DNA of 64,000 nt from Neolewinella persica DSM 23188. Lineage in GTDB: Bacteria; Bacteroidota; Bacteroidia; Chitinophagales; Saprospiraceae. This document shows, one piece after another, positions 17,364 through 25,725 of this stretch (positions are counted from its first letter, which is position 1; each line of letters opens with the position of its first letter). The notes under the pieces are model-generated. The model searched no databases. It worked only from the letters and a program-made list of their open reading frames with translations, and was not told the DNA's origin. The translations under genes and the position numbers were made by a program. The stretch is taken from assembly GCF_000373105.1 (NCBI RefSeq), contig NZ_KB890458.1, positions 186,001 through 250,000 of the forward strand. The letters run 5' to 3'.

Positions 17364-18749
17364 ATGGAAAACTCTAAAGCTTTAGTCCCCAAGCAATATC
17401 TCCTTCCCTTTATCATCGTTACCTCCTTGTTTGCCTTGTGGGGATTCGCCAACGATATTACTAACCCGATGGTTTCCGCTTTTAAGAAGGTGCTGGAGCT
17501 GGATAATACCAGTGCATCTTACGTTCAAGGTGCTTTTTACGTCGGTTACTTTTTCATGGCCCTTCCTGCGGCCATCTTTGCGAAGAAGTATTCTTATAAA
17601 AAAGCCATCATAATTGGTTTAGCACTCTATGCTATTGGTGCACTCCTGTTTTATCCAGCAGCAAAAACGGAAAGTTTTAGTTTCTTCCTGCTTTCGTACT
17701 TCGTGATCACCTGTGGACTGGCTTTTCTAGAGACAACTGCGAGTCCATATGTTATGACCCTCGGCTCAGAGGAGACCGCTACACAACGACTAAATTTGGC
17801 ACAGGCGTTTAATCCCATTGGAGCGCTTGGTGGCCTACTGGTGGCACAGCAATTCATCCTGTCTAAACTCCGGGTGGAAGACCTTGGACATTCAGCCTAT
17901 GAAGCGCTTCCAATAGGGGAGCGGCTAGGCCAAACTGCCGGAGACCTGGGAGCAAAAGCTTATGCCGCCTTAGATGCGACCGAGAGAGCTGGTATCCGGA
18001 CGGAAGACCTGGCTACTATTCGTAACCCCTACGTTGTACTGGGCATCGCCGTGATTGGGATGTTAATCCTGTTTCTTCTGACCAAAATGCCGGAGAAAGA
18101 GGAAAAAGATGATGGCCTGGGAATTTGGGCAGCTCTGGGGCGATTATGGTCACAATATCGATTTGTTGGTGGCGTCGTTGCCCAGGCTTTCTATGTTGGT
18201 GCTCAGATTATGTGTTGGACTTACGTCTACCAGCTTGCTGAATCTATCGGTATTGCCAATGCGGATGCAGTGTATTACGCAGTAGCTGCATTGGTTATCT
18301 TTATGGTCGGTCGCTGGATAGGCACTTTCTTGCTTAAGTACTTCACTGGTGGTCGCCTCCTGTTCTTCTTTGCGGTCGGCGCAGGTGCCTTTACACTTTG
18401 TACCATATTCGTTCAGGGCATAACAGGTCTTTACAGTTTAGTGGGGGTATCTCTATTCATGTCCATCATGTTCCCGACCATCTACGGCATTGCCCTGGAG
18501 GGCCAGGGAGAAGACGCCAAGTTTGGAGCAGCTTTCCTTGTAATGGCTATTGTTGGTGGTGCGGCTATGCCCGTAATGCAAGGTAAAATTCTTGACATCG
18601 GTGGAGGAGGCTACACGGATACCCTGATCATGGGTGTTCCGGAAGTAAACTTCTCCTTCATCCTTCCCTTTTGCTGCTTTGTGGTTGTCGCAATTTACGG
18701 CCTGACGGTAGCGGGATATAAGGTGCAAGCAGCAACTGAAAACGACTAA
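17364..18749 (+). CDS. fucP: L-fucose:H+ symporter FucP (MFS)
   Basis: 461 residues with twelve predicted membrane segments. N-terminal LFALWGFANDITNPMVSAFKK is the FucP signature, including the Asp needed for proton coupling. TCGLAFLETTASPYVMTLG and QRLNLAQAFNPIGALGG are also typical of the FGHS family. It imports free L-fucose across the inner membrane. A longer-than-usual cytoplasmic or loop segment at about 170-210 (RLGQTAGDLGAKAYAALDATERAG) is seen in Bacteroidota members. It follows the SDR after 134 bp and precedes the mutarotase by 12 bp. Other MFS hexose carriers of this family (glucose/galactose) are less likely given the neighbours. Confidence 0.9.
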   Translation: MENSKALVPKQYLLPFIIVTSLFALWGFANDITNPMVSAFKKVLELDNTSASYVQGAFYVGYFFMALPAAIFAKKYSYKKAIIIGLALYAIGALLFYPAAKTESFSFFLLSYFVITCGLAFLETTASPYVMTLGSEETATQRLNLAQAFNPIGALGGLLVAQQFILSKLRVEDLGHSAYEALPIGERLGQTAGDLGAKAYAALDATERAGIRTEDLATIRNPYVVLGIAVIGMLILFLLTKMPEKEEKDDGLGIWAALGRLWSQYRFVGGVVAQAFYVGAQIMCWTYVYQLAESIGIANADAVYYAVAALVIFMVGRWIGTFLLKYFTGGRLLFFFAVGAGAFTLCTIFVQGITGLYSLVGVSLFMSIMFPTIYGIALEGQGEDAKFGAAFLVMAIVGGAAMPVMQGKILDIGGGGYTDTLIMGVPEVNFSFILPFCCFVVVAIYGLTVAGYKVQAATEND

Positions 18750-18761
18750 ACTCAGGATTCT

Positions 18762-19100
18762 ATGTCAAACCGCCGCTTTTTTGCCTGTGATCTGAAAGAT
18801 GATCCTGCCCTTATCGAAAAATACAAAACTTACCATGCCGCCGGCAACGCCTGGCCCGAGATAACCGAGAGTATTACCTCTGCGGGCATCACCGATATGG
18901 AGATATTCCTGGCAGGAAACCGGCTGTTCATGATCATGACGACCACGGATGATTATGACCCGGCGGCGAAAGCCGCCGCAGATGCCGCCAGCCCCAAAGT
19001 GCAGGAATGGGAAAGGTTGATGGATACCTTTCAGCAACGCTTGCCTTTTGCCCGCGATGGGGAGAAATGGGTGGAGATGGAAAGGATTTTTAAATTATAA
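18762..19100 (+). CDS. L-rhamnose/L-fucose mutarotase (RhaM/DUF718 family)
   Basis: 112 residues, the normal size for the ferredoxin-like RhaM fold. Visible family features are YKTYHAAGNAWPEI with the conserved Tyr/His/Trp and the ending FARDGEKWVEMERIFKL. It interconverts alpha and beta anomers of a 6-deoxy sugar in the cytoplasm. Because it lies 12 bp after fucP it most likely serves L-fucose, as the comparable Cj0488 protein does in C. jejuni; rhamnose is the alternative. Confidence 0.85.
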   Translation: MSNRRFFACDLKDDPALIEKYKTYHAAGNAWPEITESITSAGITDMEIFLAGNRLFMIMTTTDDYDPAAKAAADAASPKVQEWERLMDTFQQRLPFARDGEKWVEMERIFKL

Positions 19101-19118
19101 AATCGAACCTTGTAAATT

Positions 19119-19126
19119 TACTTTTG
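19119..19126 (+). promoter_or_regulatory. Candidate -7 box (TACTTTTG)
   Basis: Exact match to the Bacteroidota TAnnTTTG element, 33 bp before the PAP2-like start at 19160. No TTTG is seen at the usual 19-21 bp spacing upstream, so support is partial. Confidence 0.35.
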
Positions 19127-19159
19127 GTTGTAGGGGGGGCAGTATTAACACCCCTCCTT

Positions 19160-20032
19160 ATGAAACTTACGTTTTTTTCGCTTCTACTGGTCTTTACCGG
19201 AAGCCTCCAGCTTACCGCACAATTCTCCGACACTATAGCTCCTGCTTTTGGCGAGGAGGACTATGAAATTCACCGGGTAAATCGTTGGGTCAGTGCTCCA
19301 TTGGTGATCATCGGGTCATACGCCAGCGCTACAAGGTTGCGGAGCTTACAGGACAAGCCAGTGATCACGCAGATAGAACTGGATGTGCTGAACCCTGACG
19401 ATGTTGCAGGCATCGACCGGATCGCCCTGCGGCAGGACTTCAGTAAACATAAGCAGGCGGCCATCGTCTCCGACTACCTGTTCGGTGCCGGTCAACTGGC
19501 ACCACTGGCACTGTTCGGTTGGAAGAAATACCGTAAAGACTGGATCAACATCGGTTTGATGTACCTCGAAGCACAAGCAACCCAGGGCCTGTTTTACGGC
19601 TACGCGCCGTTCGGCCCGACGAGCATTGACCGCTACCGGCCACGGGTATATTACGACGAAGCGGAGTTTGACTCCCGTACCAATGGCCAACAACGCAGCA
19701 GTACCTTCAGTGGGCACGTCAGCACGGCGTCTACCGGGTTTTATTTTCTGGCTAAGATGATCGACGATTATAACCCGGACCTTACCGGGGGACAAAAAGT
19801 GCTGCTTTATTCCGCTGCTTCAGTACCCGGATTGGCTACGGCCTACCTCCGGGTCAGGGCCGTAAAGCATTACCCAACGGATACAATGATTGGTTTGGGT
19901 GTTGGTGCCATCAGCGGTATCATGGTGCCGGAGTTTCACCGGTGGTGGGCGAAGCGCCACCGTACGAGGGCCATGGTCGCCCCGCTCTACGGCGGCGGAG
20001 CGGTTGGTGGCAGCTTTACCCTACACTTTTGA
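19160..20032 (+). CDS. PAP2-superfamily membrane/periplasmic phosphatase, paralogue 1
   Basis: 290 residues from the ATG at 19160, chosen because MKLTFFSLLLVFTGSLQLTAQ is a clean signal peptide; a longer frame opens at 19124. The three PAP2 motifs are visible in weakened form: IDRYRPR (motif 1), TFSGHVST with the SGH of motif 2 at about 184-186, and RVRAVKHYPTD with the motif-3 His and Asp at 237 and 241. Family members dephosphorylate lipid phosphates or pyrophosphates. Motif 2 has Phe-Ser-Gly-His where Pro-Ser-Gly-His is usual. A close paralogue follows 53 bp downstream in the same orientation. Confidence 0.8.
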   Translation: MKLTFFSLLLVFTGSLQLTAQFSDTIAPAFGEEDYEIHRVNRWVSAPLVIIGSYASATRLRSLQDKPVITQIELDVLNPDDVAGIDRIALRQDFSKHKQAAIVSDYLFGAGQLAPLALFGWKKYRKDWINIGLMYLEAQATQGLFYGYAPFGPTSIDRYRPRVYYDEAEFDSRTNGQQRSSTFSGHVSTASTGFYFLAKMIDDYNPDLTGGQKVLLYSAASVPGLATAYLRVRAVKHYPTDTMIGLGVGAISGIMVPEFHRWWAKRHRTRAMVAPLYGGGAVGGSFTLHF

Positions 20033-20085
20033 GTGAACTTGTTTCAGGTTAACCAAGTTCTCACCAGCATATTCAACCCCGCTCA

Positions 20086-20943
20086 ATGAAAGCATCCTTA
20101 CTTCCCTTGCTCCTTATTCTTTCCTTCTGCACCAGCGTCCGCGCCCAAATAAGTGATTCGCTGGAACCGCCTGCAAAGATCTATCGCGTCAAACCGCTGA
20201 TCAGCCTTCCGGTGACCATCGCCGGCTTTTATTTTGGACAGGAAAAACTCAAAGATTTTCGGGAAAAGACGCCCCTTACCCAAATTGATCTTGATCTCTT
20301 GAATCCCGACGATGTCCCGGGTATCGACCGCATTGGTCTGCGGCAAGACTACGATAAGGCCGAAAGTGCGGCGAAGCTCTCTGATGCTTTTTTCATCGGT
20401 GGGCAGGTGGCCCCTTTCACCCTGTTCATCTGGAAAAAATACCGTGATGAATGGAAGGACATCACCATGATGTACCTCGAAGCACAAATGGTCCAGGGCC
20501 TCTTTTATGGCTATGCACCCTTTGGTCCTGCTGGTATTGATCGCCTCCGTCCCCGCGCCTTTTATGAAGAAGAAGAATTTGGCCAGCGGACCAACGGCAA
20601 CACCCAGAACAGCACCTTCAGTGGGCACGTAAGCACGACGGCTACCGGCTGGTATTTCTACGCCAAGATCATCACCGATCATAACCCCGACCTGACTGGA
20701 GGCCAAAAAGCGCTGATCTATGGGGCGGCTTCCGTCCCTGGCATCGTCACCGGAATATTGCGGGTAAAGGCACTCAAACATTTCCCTACCGACTCGGCCA
20801 TCGGCCTGGGAGTCGGTGCCTTCAGCGGCATCATGGTGCCAGAATTCCACCGTTGGTGGGAGAAGAAGCATAAGACTAAGGCGATGGTGACCCCGCTGTA
20901 CGGGAATGGGGCCGCAGGGCTGGGGTTCTCGTTGGTTTTTTAA
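20086..20943 (+). CDS. PAP2-superfamily phosphatase, paralogue 2
   Basis: 285 residues, more than half identical by eye to the protein just upstream (shared IDRI.LRQD, MMYLEAQ..QGLFYGYAPFGP, TFSGHVST, PTD..IGLGVGA.SGIMVPEFHRWW). This is a tandem duplication. The motifs are IDRLRPR, TFSGHVST and RVKALKHFPTD. Its signal peptide, ending LILSFCTSVRAQ, is encoded by a CT-rich tract plus a copy of the dispersed core repeat at 20128-20146, in sense orientation. Paralogue 1 has an unrelated signal sequence, so the two signals differ more than the mature proteins do. Confidence 0.8.
   Translation: MKASLLPLLLILSFCTSVRAQISDSLEPPAKIYRVKPLISLPVTIAGFYFGQEKLKDFREKTPLTQIDLDLLNPDDVPGIDRIGLRQDYDKAESAAKLSDAFFIGGQVAPFTLFIWKKYRDEWKDITMMYLEAQMVQGLFYGYAPFGPAGIDRLRPRAFYEEEEFGQRTNGNTQNSTFSGHVSTTATGWYFYAKIITDHNPDLTGGQKALIYGAASVPGIVTGILRVKALKHFPTDSAIGLGVGAFSGIMVPEFHRWWEKKHKTKAMVTPLYGNGAAGLGFSLVF
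20128..20146 (+). repeat. Dispersed core repeat forming a signal-peptide end
   Basis: TGCACCAGCGTCCGCGCCC preceded by a CT-rich tract from 20101. In the PAP2 paralogue 2 frame it encodes CTSVRAQ, the end of the signal peptide. Confidence 0.75.
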
Positions 20944-20982
20944 CCCCCCTCCCAACCGTGCGCTTCGCGGCTGCCTGCGGCG

Positions 20983-21035
20983 GTCACACTGGTGAGGGCT
21001 ACCGAAAACGCTTCGCGTTTTTAGCCAAATGTGAC
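20983..21035. repeat. Nested hairpin between PAP2 paralogue 2 and a small ORF
   Basis: GTCAC/GTGAC outermost, then GGCTA/TAGCC, then AAAACGC/GCGTTTT around a TTC loop (21005-21021). The inner hairpin followed by TT could act as a terminator for the PAP2 pair. Confidence 0.6.
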
Positions 21036-21039
21036 TAGG

Positions 21040-21234
21040 GTGAAAATAAAAACAGCCCTATTTTCACTACTATTCTTGTCTGGGCCCGCCAGTGAGAATA
21101 AAGACGATCCCAACGCTGAGGATTTTGCAAAGACAATTCAGCCTGCTCCCATTGCCGACACTTCAGAACGGATCCCGATCAAAGAACTTGAAGAGAAAAG
21201 CATCGAGGAGCTACGGAAGATTCCGCAAGTCTAG
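21040..21234 (+). CDS. Small hypothetical protein
   Basis: Possible 64-residue protein from the GTG at 21040; another GTG at 21031 lies in the preceding palindrome. The start resembles a short signal peptide (KIKTALFSLLFLSG) and the rest is acidic and helical with a repeated I-EEL pattern at the end. I recognise no family. It could be a degraded secreted protein. Confidence 0.3.
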   Translation: MKIKTALFSLLFLSGPASENKDDPNAEDFAKTIQPAPIADTSERIPIKELEEKSIEELRKIPQV

Positions 21235-21257
21235 AATTTACCAGCGCCAGTGAGCAT

Positions 21258-21292
21258 CGCACTACCGACTACGAACTACCCACTACTCCCTC
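21258..21292. repeat. Degenerate heptamer array
   Basis: Successive 7-base words: GCACTAC/CGACTAC/GAACTAC/CCACTAC pattern, i.e. ACTAC every 7 bases. The complementary GTAGT words recur at 62561-62588. Confidence 0.55.
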
Positions 21293-22029
21293 CGAACCCG
21301 AATATTTCGAAACCGGCATAAATGCCCATGATCCTGTAAGCCCAGGTGTCCGGGTTTATCTTGGGCGTAGGTGGGGTAATCGGCAAATTTACTTTTGGCG
21401 TAGCGCGCTTTCCAGTCGTCGGAATACAGGTCGTATTCGATGACCAGGTTACCGTTCAGCCAGTGCTCCACGTGGTTGCCCTTTTTGGTGATACGCGCTT
21501 TGTTCCATTCCCCGATCGGGTTGCTGTGGTTGATCTTCTGCGGGTGCATATCATAGTTGGCACCGGTACATTGGGCCAGGGTAAGACCCTCGTATGTTGC
21601 TTTGTAAGTCTCGTCATCAAGCAGTTGGTATTCCGGAGCGGAGTGCCAGATGGGGGTGCTTTCGATTTCCTGAACGAGGTAGAAAATACCACTGTTGGAA
21701 GTGTCGGTGAGGGCAAACTCCACTTCCAGTTCGAAGTCGGTGAATTTATCCTTGGTGATAATATCCCCACCGAAGCCGTCTTCTTCGGTGCCGGAGTGCT
21801 CCACCATGAGTTCATCGTTTTCTATCCGCCAGCCCCTGGTGGGAAAGGTTGCTTTATTATAGCTGCGCCATTTGTCGGTGGAGGAACCGTCGAACAGGAC
21901 TTCCCAGGTACTGGAGAAAGCAGGTGATTCCATCATCCCCGTATCGTCGGTTGCGGTGTCAACTGTTTTAGGGGCGGGGTCGCAGGTGCAAAGTAAGGAC
22001 ATTAAGAGCAGGGACAAGAGAGTTCTCAT
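21283..22029 (-). CDS. DUF1080 (3-keto-disaccharide hydrolase-like) lipoprotein
   Basis: 248 residues. The signal ends LLCTCDP, with a lipidated Cys. The rest is a single concanavalin-like DUF1080 domain: LFDGSSTDKW, GWRIENDELMV, FTDFELEVEFALTDTSNSGIFYLV, HSAPEYQLLDDE, and the C-terminal GHLGLQDHGHLCRFRNIRVR. Family members bind or hydrolyse glycosides, often 3-keto sugars, in the periplasm or on the outer membrane. The lipobox codons (21971-21993) coincide with a sense-oriented copy of the dispersed core repeat, so the repeat supplies the lipidation signal. Confidence 0.9.
   Translation of the reverse strand: MRTLLSLLLMSLLCTCDPAPKTVDTATDDTGMMESPAFSSTWEVLFDGSSTDKWRSYNKATFPTRGWRIENDELMVEHSGTEEDGFGGDIITKDKFTDFELEVEFALTDTSNSGIFYLVQEIESTPIWHSAPEYQLLDDETYKATYEGLTLAQCTGANYDMHPQKINHSNPIGEWNKARITKKGNHVEHWLNGNLVIEYDLYSDDWKARYAKSKFADYPTYAQDKPGHLGLQDHGHLCRFRNIRVRRE
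21971..21993 (-). repeat. Dispersed core repeat forming a lipobox
   Basis: On the minus strand CTTTGCACCTGCGACCCCGC followed by CCC. In the DUF1080 lipoprotein frame it encodes LCTCDPA, i.e. the lipobox. Confidence 0.75.
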
Positions 22030-22124
22030 AGCGGTTAATTAGAAAATTCAGGTAAAACGTTTACATCGCTTTGGGATCGGTTAAGGTAGAAAAAAGTGGG
22101 TTTATCTCATTCCTGCAAAATTAC

Positions 22125-22132
22125 TAGCTTTG
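22125..22132 (+). promoter_or_regulatory. Candidate -7 box (TAGCTTTG)
   Basis: Exact TAnnTTTG, 99 bp before the NagB-LmbE start. No clear TTTG at -33, so moderate support only. Confidence 0.35.
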
Positions 22133-22231
22133 GCCTGGGAGTCATTTTTTTTTCATTTGTGGATGTCTGTTCCATATCTGTCCCTGCTCCTTTACGCACG
22201 CTGAAACAGATTCAGCTAAAAGTCAGTATCC

Positions 22232-24178
22232 ATGCTACCTATCCATACTACCGCCAAAGCCGATATCTCCTACCGTCATGTAGGCCGTACGGACGTTACC
22301 CGCTACGAGAAAATGCACGTGGAAGTTTTTGGAGATTCCGGTGACGCATCCGTTGCTGTTGCTCACGAGATTGCCGATCTGATTCGGGCCAAGGCTTATG
22401 CACGCCAGAAATGCGTGCTGGGGCTGGCCACGGGGTCTTCACCGATCCGGGTGTACGAAGAACTGGTCAGGTTACACAAAGAAGAAGGACTCAGCTTCAG
22501 CAACGTTGTCACTTTCAATCTCGACGAATACTTCCCGATGGACCGCTCAGACCATCGGTCCTACTGGTACTTCATGCACGAGCACCTGTTTAGCCACGTC
22601 GATATCGATCCGAAGAACGTTCACTTGCCCGATGGCCGGATCGAACTGGCGGATGTATACCAGCACTGTATGGATTATGAGCAGATGATCAACGACCACG
22701 GAGGACTCGATTTTCAGCTGCTGGGCATCGGCCGAACGGGGCACGTAGGTTTCAATGAGCCTGGTTCTAATCCCCGCAGCCTGACCCGACTAATCACCCT
22801 CGATCACCTGACAAGGGTGGATGCCGCTCCAGATTTTCAGGGAATGAATAATGTGCCTACCCGGGCCATTACGATGGGCATTGATACGATCAGGAAAGCC
22901 CACCGTGTGGTCCTCGTTGCCTGGGGACATAAGAAAGCGGGAATAGTCCAGACGGCGGTAGAAGGTCCCCGGACCGGAACCGTGCCCGCGTCTTACCTCC
23001 AGGACCATGAGAACCTGACCATTCTTCTCGACCAGGAAGCGTGCTCGGAACTCCGTCGTTTCAAAACTCCCTGGTTAGTGGGCCCCTGTACCTGGGACGA
23101 CAGCCTTTCCCGAAAAGCCATCGTTTGGCTCTCTACCTACGTAGAAAAGCCGATCCTCAAGCTAACGGAACGCGACTACAATAATAACGGTATGTCTGAC
23201 CTGCTCGCACGCGACGGTTCCGCCTATGAACTGAACATCCAGATGTTCAACATCCTGCAACATACCATTACCGGTTGGCCGGGGGGCAAACCGAACGTCG
23301 ACGATAGCCAGCGACCAGAGCGGAAGGACCCGGCAAAGAAGCGGGTGATCCTCTTCAGCCCTCACCCCGACGATGACGTCATTAGCATGGGGGGCACCTT
23401 CCTCCGGCTGGTAGATCAGGGGCACGAAGTCCATGTTGCCTATCAAACAAGTGGCAACATTGCCGTATCCGATTTGGATGCCCTGCGGTTTGCTGAATTT
23501 GCGCAAGATTTTAACCAACGTGATCAGGTAGAGAACCCTGCGCTGGATGAAGCCATTGCAGCGCTGCGTAATCCTGACCCCAGCCGGGAGAAAGACCTGA
23601 AGGTTGTGCGAAGCATCAAGGGGTTGATCCGCCGCGGCGAAGCCGCAGCGGGTGCCAGGTTCTGCGGCCTGAATGATGATCAGATCCACTTCCTGGATAT
23701 GCCCTTTTACGAAACGGGAAAGAGTAAAAAGAACCCCATCAGCCAAGCTGATATAGATATCGTGATGAACCTGATCAGGGAGGTGCGGCCGCACCAAATC
23801 TTTGCTGCCGGAGACCTGGCTGATCCGCACGGTACGCACAAGGTCTGCCTCGACGCCATCTTCGCCGCACTGGATCAACTGAAGGGAGATAAGGCGATTA
23901 AAGACACCTGGCTTTGGCTTTATCGGGGAGCCTGGCAGGAATGGCCAATTAACGAGATTGAAATGGCCATCCCACTCAGTCCGCAAGAAGTTGAAAAGAA
24001 GCGTCAGGCTATTTTCTTCCACCAGAGCCAGAAAGATGGGGTAATGTTCCAGGGAGAAGATGACCGAGAGTTCTGGCAGCGTGCCGAACAGCGGAACCGG
24101 GAGACGGCGCGGGCCTACAACCAACTTGGGCTTACGGAGTATGAGGCGATTGAGGCGTTTCGGCGGTGGCGGTTTTAA
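22232..24178 (+). CDS. Glucosamine-6-phosphate deaminase fused to PIG-L/LmbE deacetylase-like domain
   Basis: 648 residues. Residues about 30-310 are Nag[43 protein letters not shown], and [18 protein letters not shown]. NagB converts GlcN-6-P to fructose-6-P and ammonia. Residues about 370-640 are a PIG-L/LmbE domain with the metal motif [13 protein letters not shown] and a distal [13 protein letters not shown], a family that removes N-acetyl groups from GlcNAc derivatives. A fusion could in principle couple deacetylation and deamination of GlcNAc-6-P. This architecture is known in Bacteroidota. In NagB the usual active-site GxGxxGHIGFNEP has Arg-Thr-Gly-His-Val here, close to normal. Confidence 0.92.
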   Translation: MLPIHTTAKADISYRHVGRTDVTRYEKMHVEVFGDSGDASVAVAHEIADLIRAKAYARQKCVLGLATGSSPIRVYEELVRLHKEEGLSFSNVVTFNLDEYFPMDRSDHRSYWYFMHEHLFSHVDIDPKNVHLPDGRIELADVYQHCMDYEQMINDHGGLDFQLLGIGRTGHVGFNEPGSNPRSLTRLITLDHLTRVDAAPDFQGMNNVPTRAITMGIDTIRKAHRVVLVAWGHKKAGIVQTAVEGPRTGTVPASYLQDHENLTILLDQEACSELRRFKTPWLVGPCTWDDSLSRKAIVWLSTYVEKPILKLTERDYNNNGMSDLLARDGSAYELNIQMFNILQHTITGWPGGKPNVDDSQRPERKDPAKKRVILFSPHPDDDVISMGGTFLRLVDQGHEVHVAYQTSGNIAVSDLDALRFAEFAQDFNQRDQVENPALDEAIAALRNPDPSREKDLKVVRSIKGLIRRGEAAAGARFCGLNDDQIHFLDMPFYETGKSKKNPISQADIDIVMNLIREVRPHQIFAAGDLADPHGTHKVCLDAIFAALDQLKGDKAIKDTWLWLYRGAWQEWPINEIEMAIPLSPQEVEKKRQAIFFHQSQKDGVMFQGEDDREFWQRAEQRNRETARAYNQLGLTEYEAIEAFRRWRF

Positions 24179-24189
24179 CTGCGTTCGCA

Positions 24190-24224
24190 GTTACAAGTTG
24201 CAAGTTACAAGTTGCAAGTTGCAA
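24190..24224 (+). repeat. Five-copy heptamer array
   Basis: GTTACAA, GTTGCAA, GTTACAA, GTTGCAA, GTTGCAA in immediate succession, 12 bp after the NagB-LmbE stop. It is the left end of a larger composite element that ends near 24475. Confidence 0.85.
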
Positions 24225-24326
24225 GGTCGCTTACGCTCCCATTGCAGGTTGCAGCTACCGCATGAGGCAGCTCGCTGTGCTCGTAAAACGAGGTTTCTGT
24301 CAAAAAAAACACCAAAAAATTCGCTG

Positions 24327-24349
24327 AATTGCCTGCGGCAATTTTTTTT
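24327..24349 (+). terminator. Intrinsic terminator
   Basis: AATTGCC-TGC-GGCAATT (24327-24343), 7-bp perfect stem with T run to 24349. It is embedded in the composite repeat and could terminate the NagB-LmbE transcript. Confidence 0.6.
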
Positions 24350-24350
24350 G

Positions 24351-24440
24351 TGCAACCCCTGCAACCCCTGCAACCCCTGCAACCCCTGCAACCCCTGCAA
24401 CCCCTGCAACCCCTGCAACCCCTGCAACCCCTGCAACCCC
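24351..24440 (+). repeat. 9-bp minisatellite, ten copies of TGCAACCCC
   Basis: Ten exact tandem copies of TGCAACCCC followed by the partial unit TGCAAC. The period is a multiple of three, so apparent ORFs through it read CNP, LQG or RGC repeats; these are not credible genes. The 356-bp gap 24179-24534 is otherwise the heptamer array, terminator and inverted arms described separately. Confidence 0.95.
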
Positions 24441-24534
24441 TGCAACGGGAGCGAAGCGACCCCCGCAACGTTACCAAACCAATAAAACCCCGTCCCATAA
24501 CCAACTCTGTCCCTCAAGACATTGTCTTTCCCCC

Positions 24535-25149
24535 ATGCTAAGATTACTTTTTGCGCTTTTTCTTTTTGCACTTTCTCCTTTCTCCCTTTCCACCTTGTCG
24601 GCTCAAACCCCGCAGTTGGTGGCGAAGCTGGACAAAAGCTGGGAGAAGCAACAACGTTGGACGGAACTGAACAACCTCGATGGTCGCTTCCGTGTAGTGA
24701 CGCCGTCAGAACTAACGCATAAGGTTGATACAGTGGAGACGGCGGTTGGGGAGCAGGTGTACCATACTTTCTTTTTACAGGTACCGGACAAGAACGAAGC
24801 GGAAAACATCATTTATGCACTCAGCTACGTCGATTATCCTGCAGGGAGTATCCACCATGATAGTCTGGAGCTGGTCAGTGAATTCCTGGTAAGTACCGAA
24901 GAAGAAGCAGCAATTGCTGTGGGAGGAGAAGTGATCTATGCTACAGACAAAGTGATCTCGGGCTACCCCGCCCGTCAGTGGCGGATTGATTACCCAAGTA
25001 AAGGGGGGACCGCCAGCGCGCGTACACTTGCCGGCGTTGCCGGCAACCGGTACTACGAACTAAAGGTTTTTAGCCTTCAGGCTGCAGGACTTAATAAGAG
25101 CGCTGACCGGTTTTTTGACTCAGTACGGTTGTTTGCACCGCCTTTTTAG
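24535..25149 (+). CDS. Secreted hypothetical protein
   Basis: 204 residues. MLRLLFALFLFALSPFSLSTLSAQ is a clear signal peptide. It is encoded by a CT-rich tract of about 8-base words, resembling the tracts that precede the core repeat, but without the GC core. The mature part is mixed alpha/beta with FRVVTPSELTHKVDTVETAVG and IRTLAG-like segments; I do not recognise a family by eye. It stands between the composite repeat and the ABM gene, with no obvious operon partner. Confidence 0.75.
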   Translation: MLRLLFALFLFALSPFSLSTLSAQTPQLVAKLDKSWEKQQRWTELNNLDGRFRVVTPSELTHKVDTVETAVGEQVYHTFFLQVPDKNEAENIIYALSYVDYPAGSIHHDSLELVSEFLVSTEEEAAIAVGGEVIYATDKVISGYPARQWRIDYPSKGGTASARTLAGVAGNRYYELKVFSLQAAGLNKSADRFFDSVRLFAPPF

Positions 25150-25298
25150 TCGGGTAATCGAGTAATTTATACTTAAATAGTCCGCCCGTTCAGCTTGTTG
25201 GGGCATGTTGGGTGGCTATTACTTTCGTATCCTTTTCGACTTTGCGCTGAACCTACCGGCTACGACCTGCATTGTACGAGGGTAACTAACCAACGCCC

Positions 25299-25598
25299 AT
25301 GTCAAAGCAACTTTACCTCGTCGCCAAATTTGAACTCGACAACGCCGATAATTTCGCACCTATTTTCGCTAAGCACGCCGCAGATAGTCGCCGTAAGGAA
25401 GGCTGCCTCTTCTTTTACCTTATCCGTGACCGTGAAGACCCGAGCCAGTTTGCCACGATGGAATGTTGGGATACTTATGCAGACTTTGAGGCCCACGTAG
25501 CCGACGCAGAACACGATGCTTTCTTCAAGCAAATCAAGCCTTTATTCCGGAAAGACCCGGAGGTAATGGAGGCGGATCTGCTGATGGGGATGGAGTAG
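25299..25598 (+). CDS. Antibiotic biosynthesis monooxygenase (ABM/YgiN-like) domain protein
   Basis: 99 residues, the length of a single dimeric ferredoxin-like ABM unit. Pattern: LYLVAKFELDNADNFAPIF, then KEGCLFFYLIRDREDPSQFATMECWDTYADFEAH, then FKQIKPLFRKDPEVMEADL. Members act as quinol monooxygenases or small-molecule oxygenases in the cytoplasm. The substrate is unknown. The upstream 149 bp carry no gene. Confidence 0.85.
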   Translation: MSKQLYLVAKFELDNADNFAPIFAKHAADSRRKEGCLFFYLIRDREDPSQFATMECWDTYADFEAHVADAEHDAFFKQIKPLFRKDPEVMEADLLMGME

Positions 25599-25725
25599 GT
25601 AATTAAGGGCGAGGGCTTTCAGCCCGAGAGCGAACGGGGCCGTCAGGCTCCCGGAGCGGGTGCTTGCGATAGCTTGCATGTGTGACATCTGCCAATGTCG
25701 CTATACTCTCTTGCCCGAGCTCGGA

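Noticed and set aside
20098-20955. 285-codon ORF antisense to PAP2 paralogue 2
   Set aside because: Shadow of a clear real gene; no domain pattern.
23162-24124. 320-codon ORF antisense to the LmbE part of the fusion
   Set aside because: Shadow of a strongly conserved domain.
24205-24571. ORFs of 99-141 codons through the 9-bp minisatellite
   Set aside because: They only translate the repeat (CNP, LQG or RGC) on both strands and have no start context or family.
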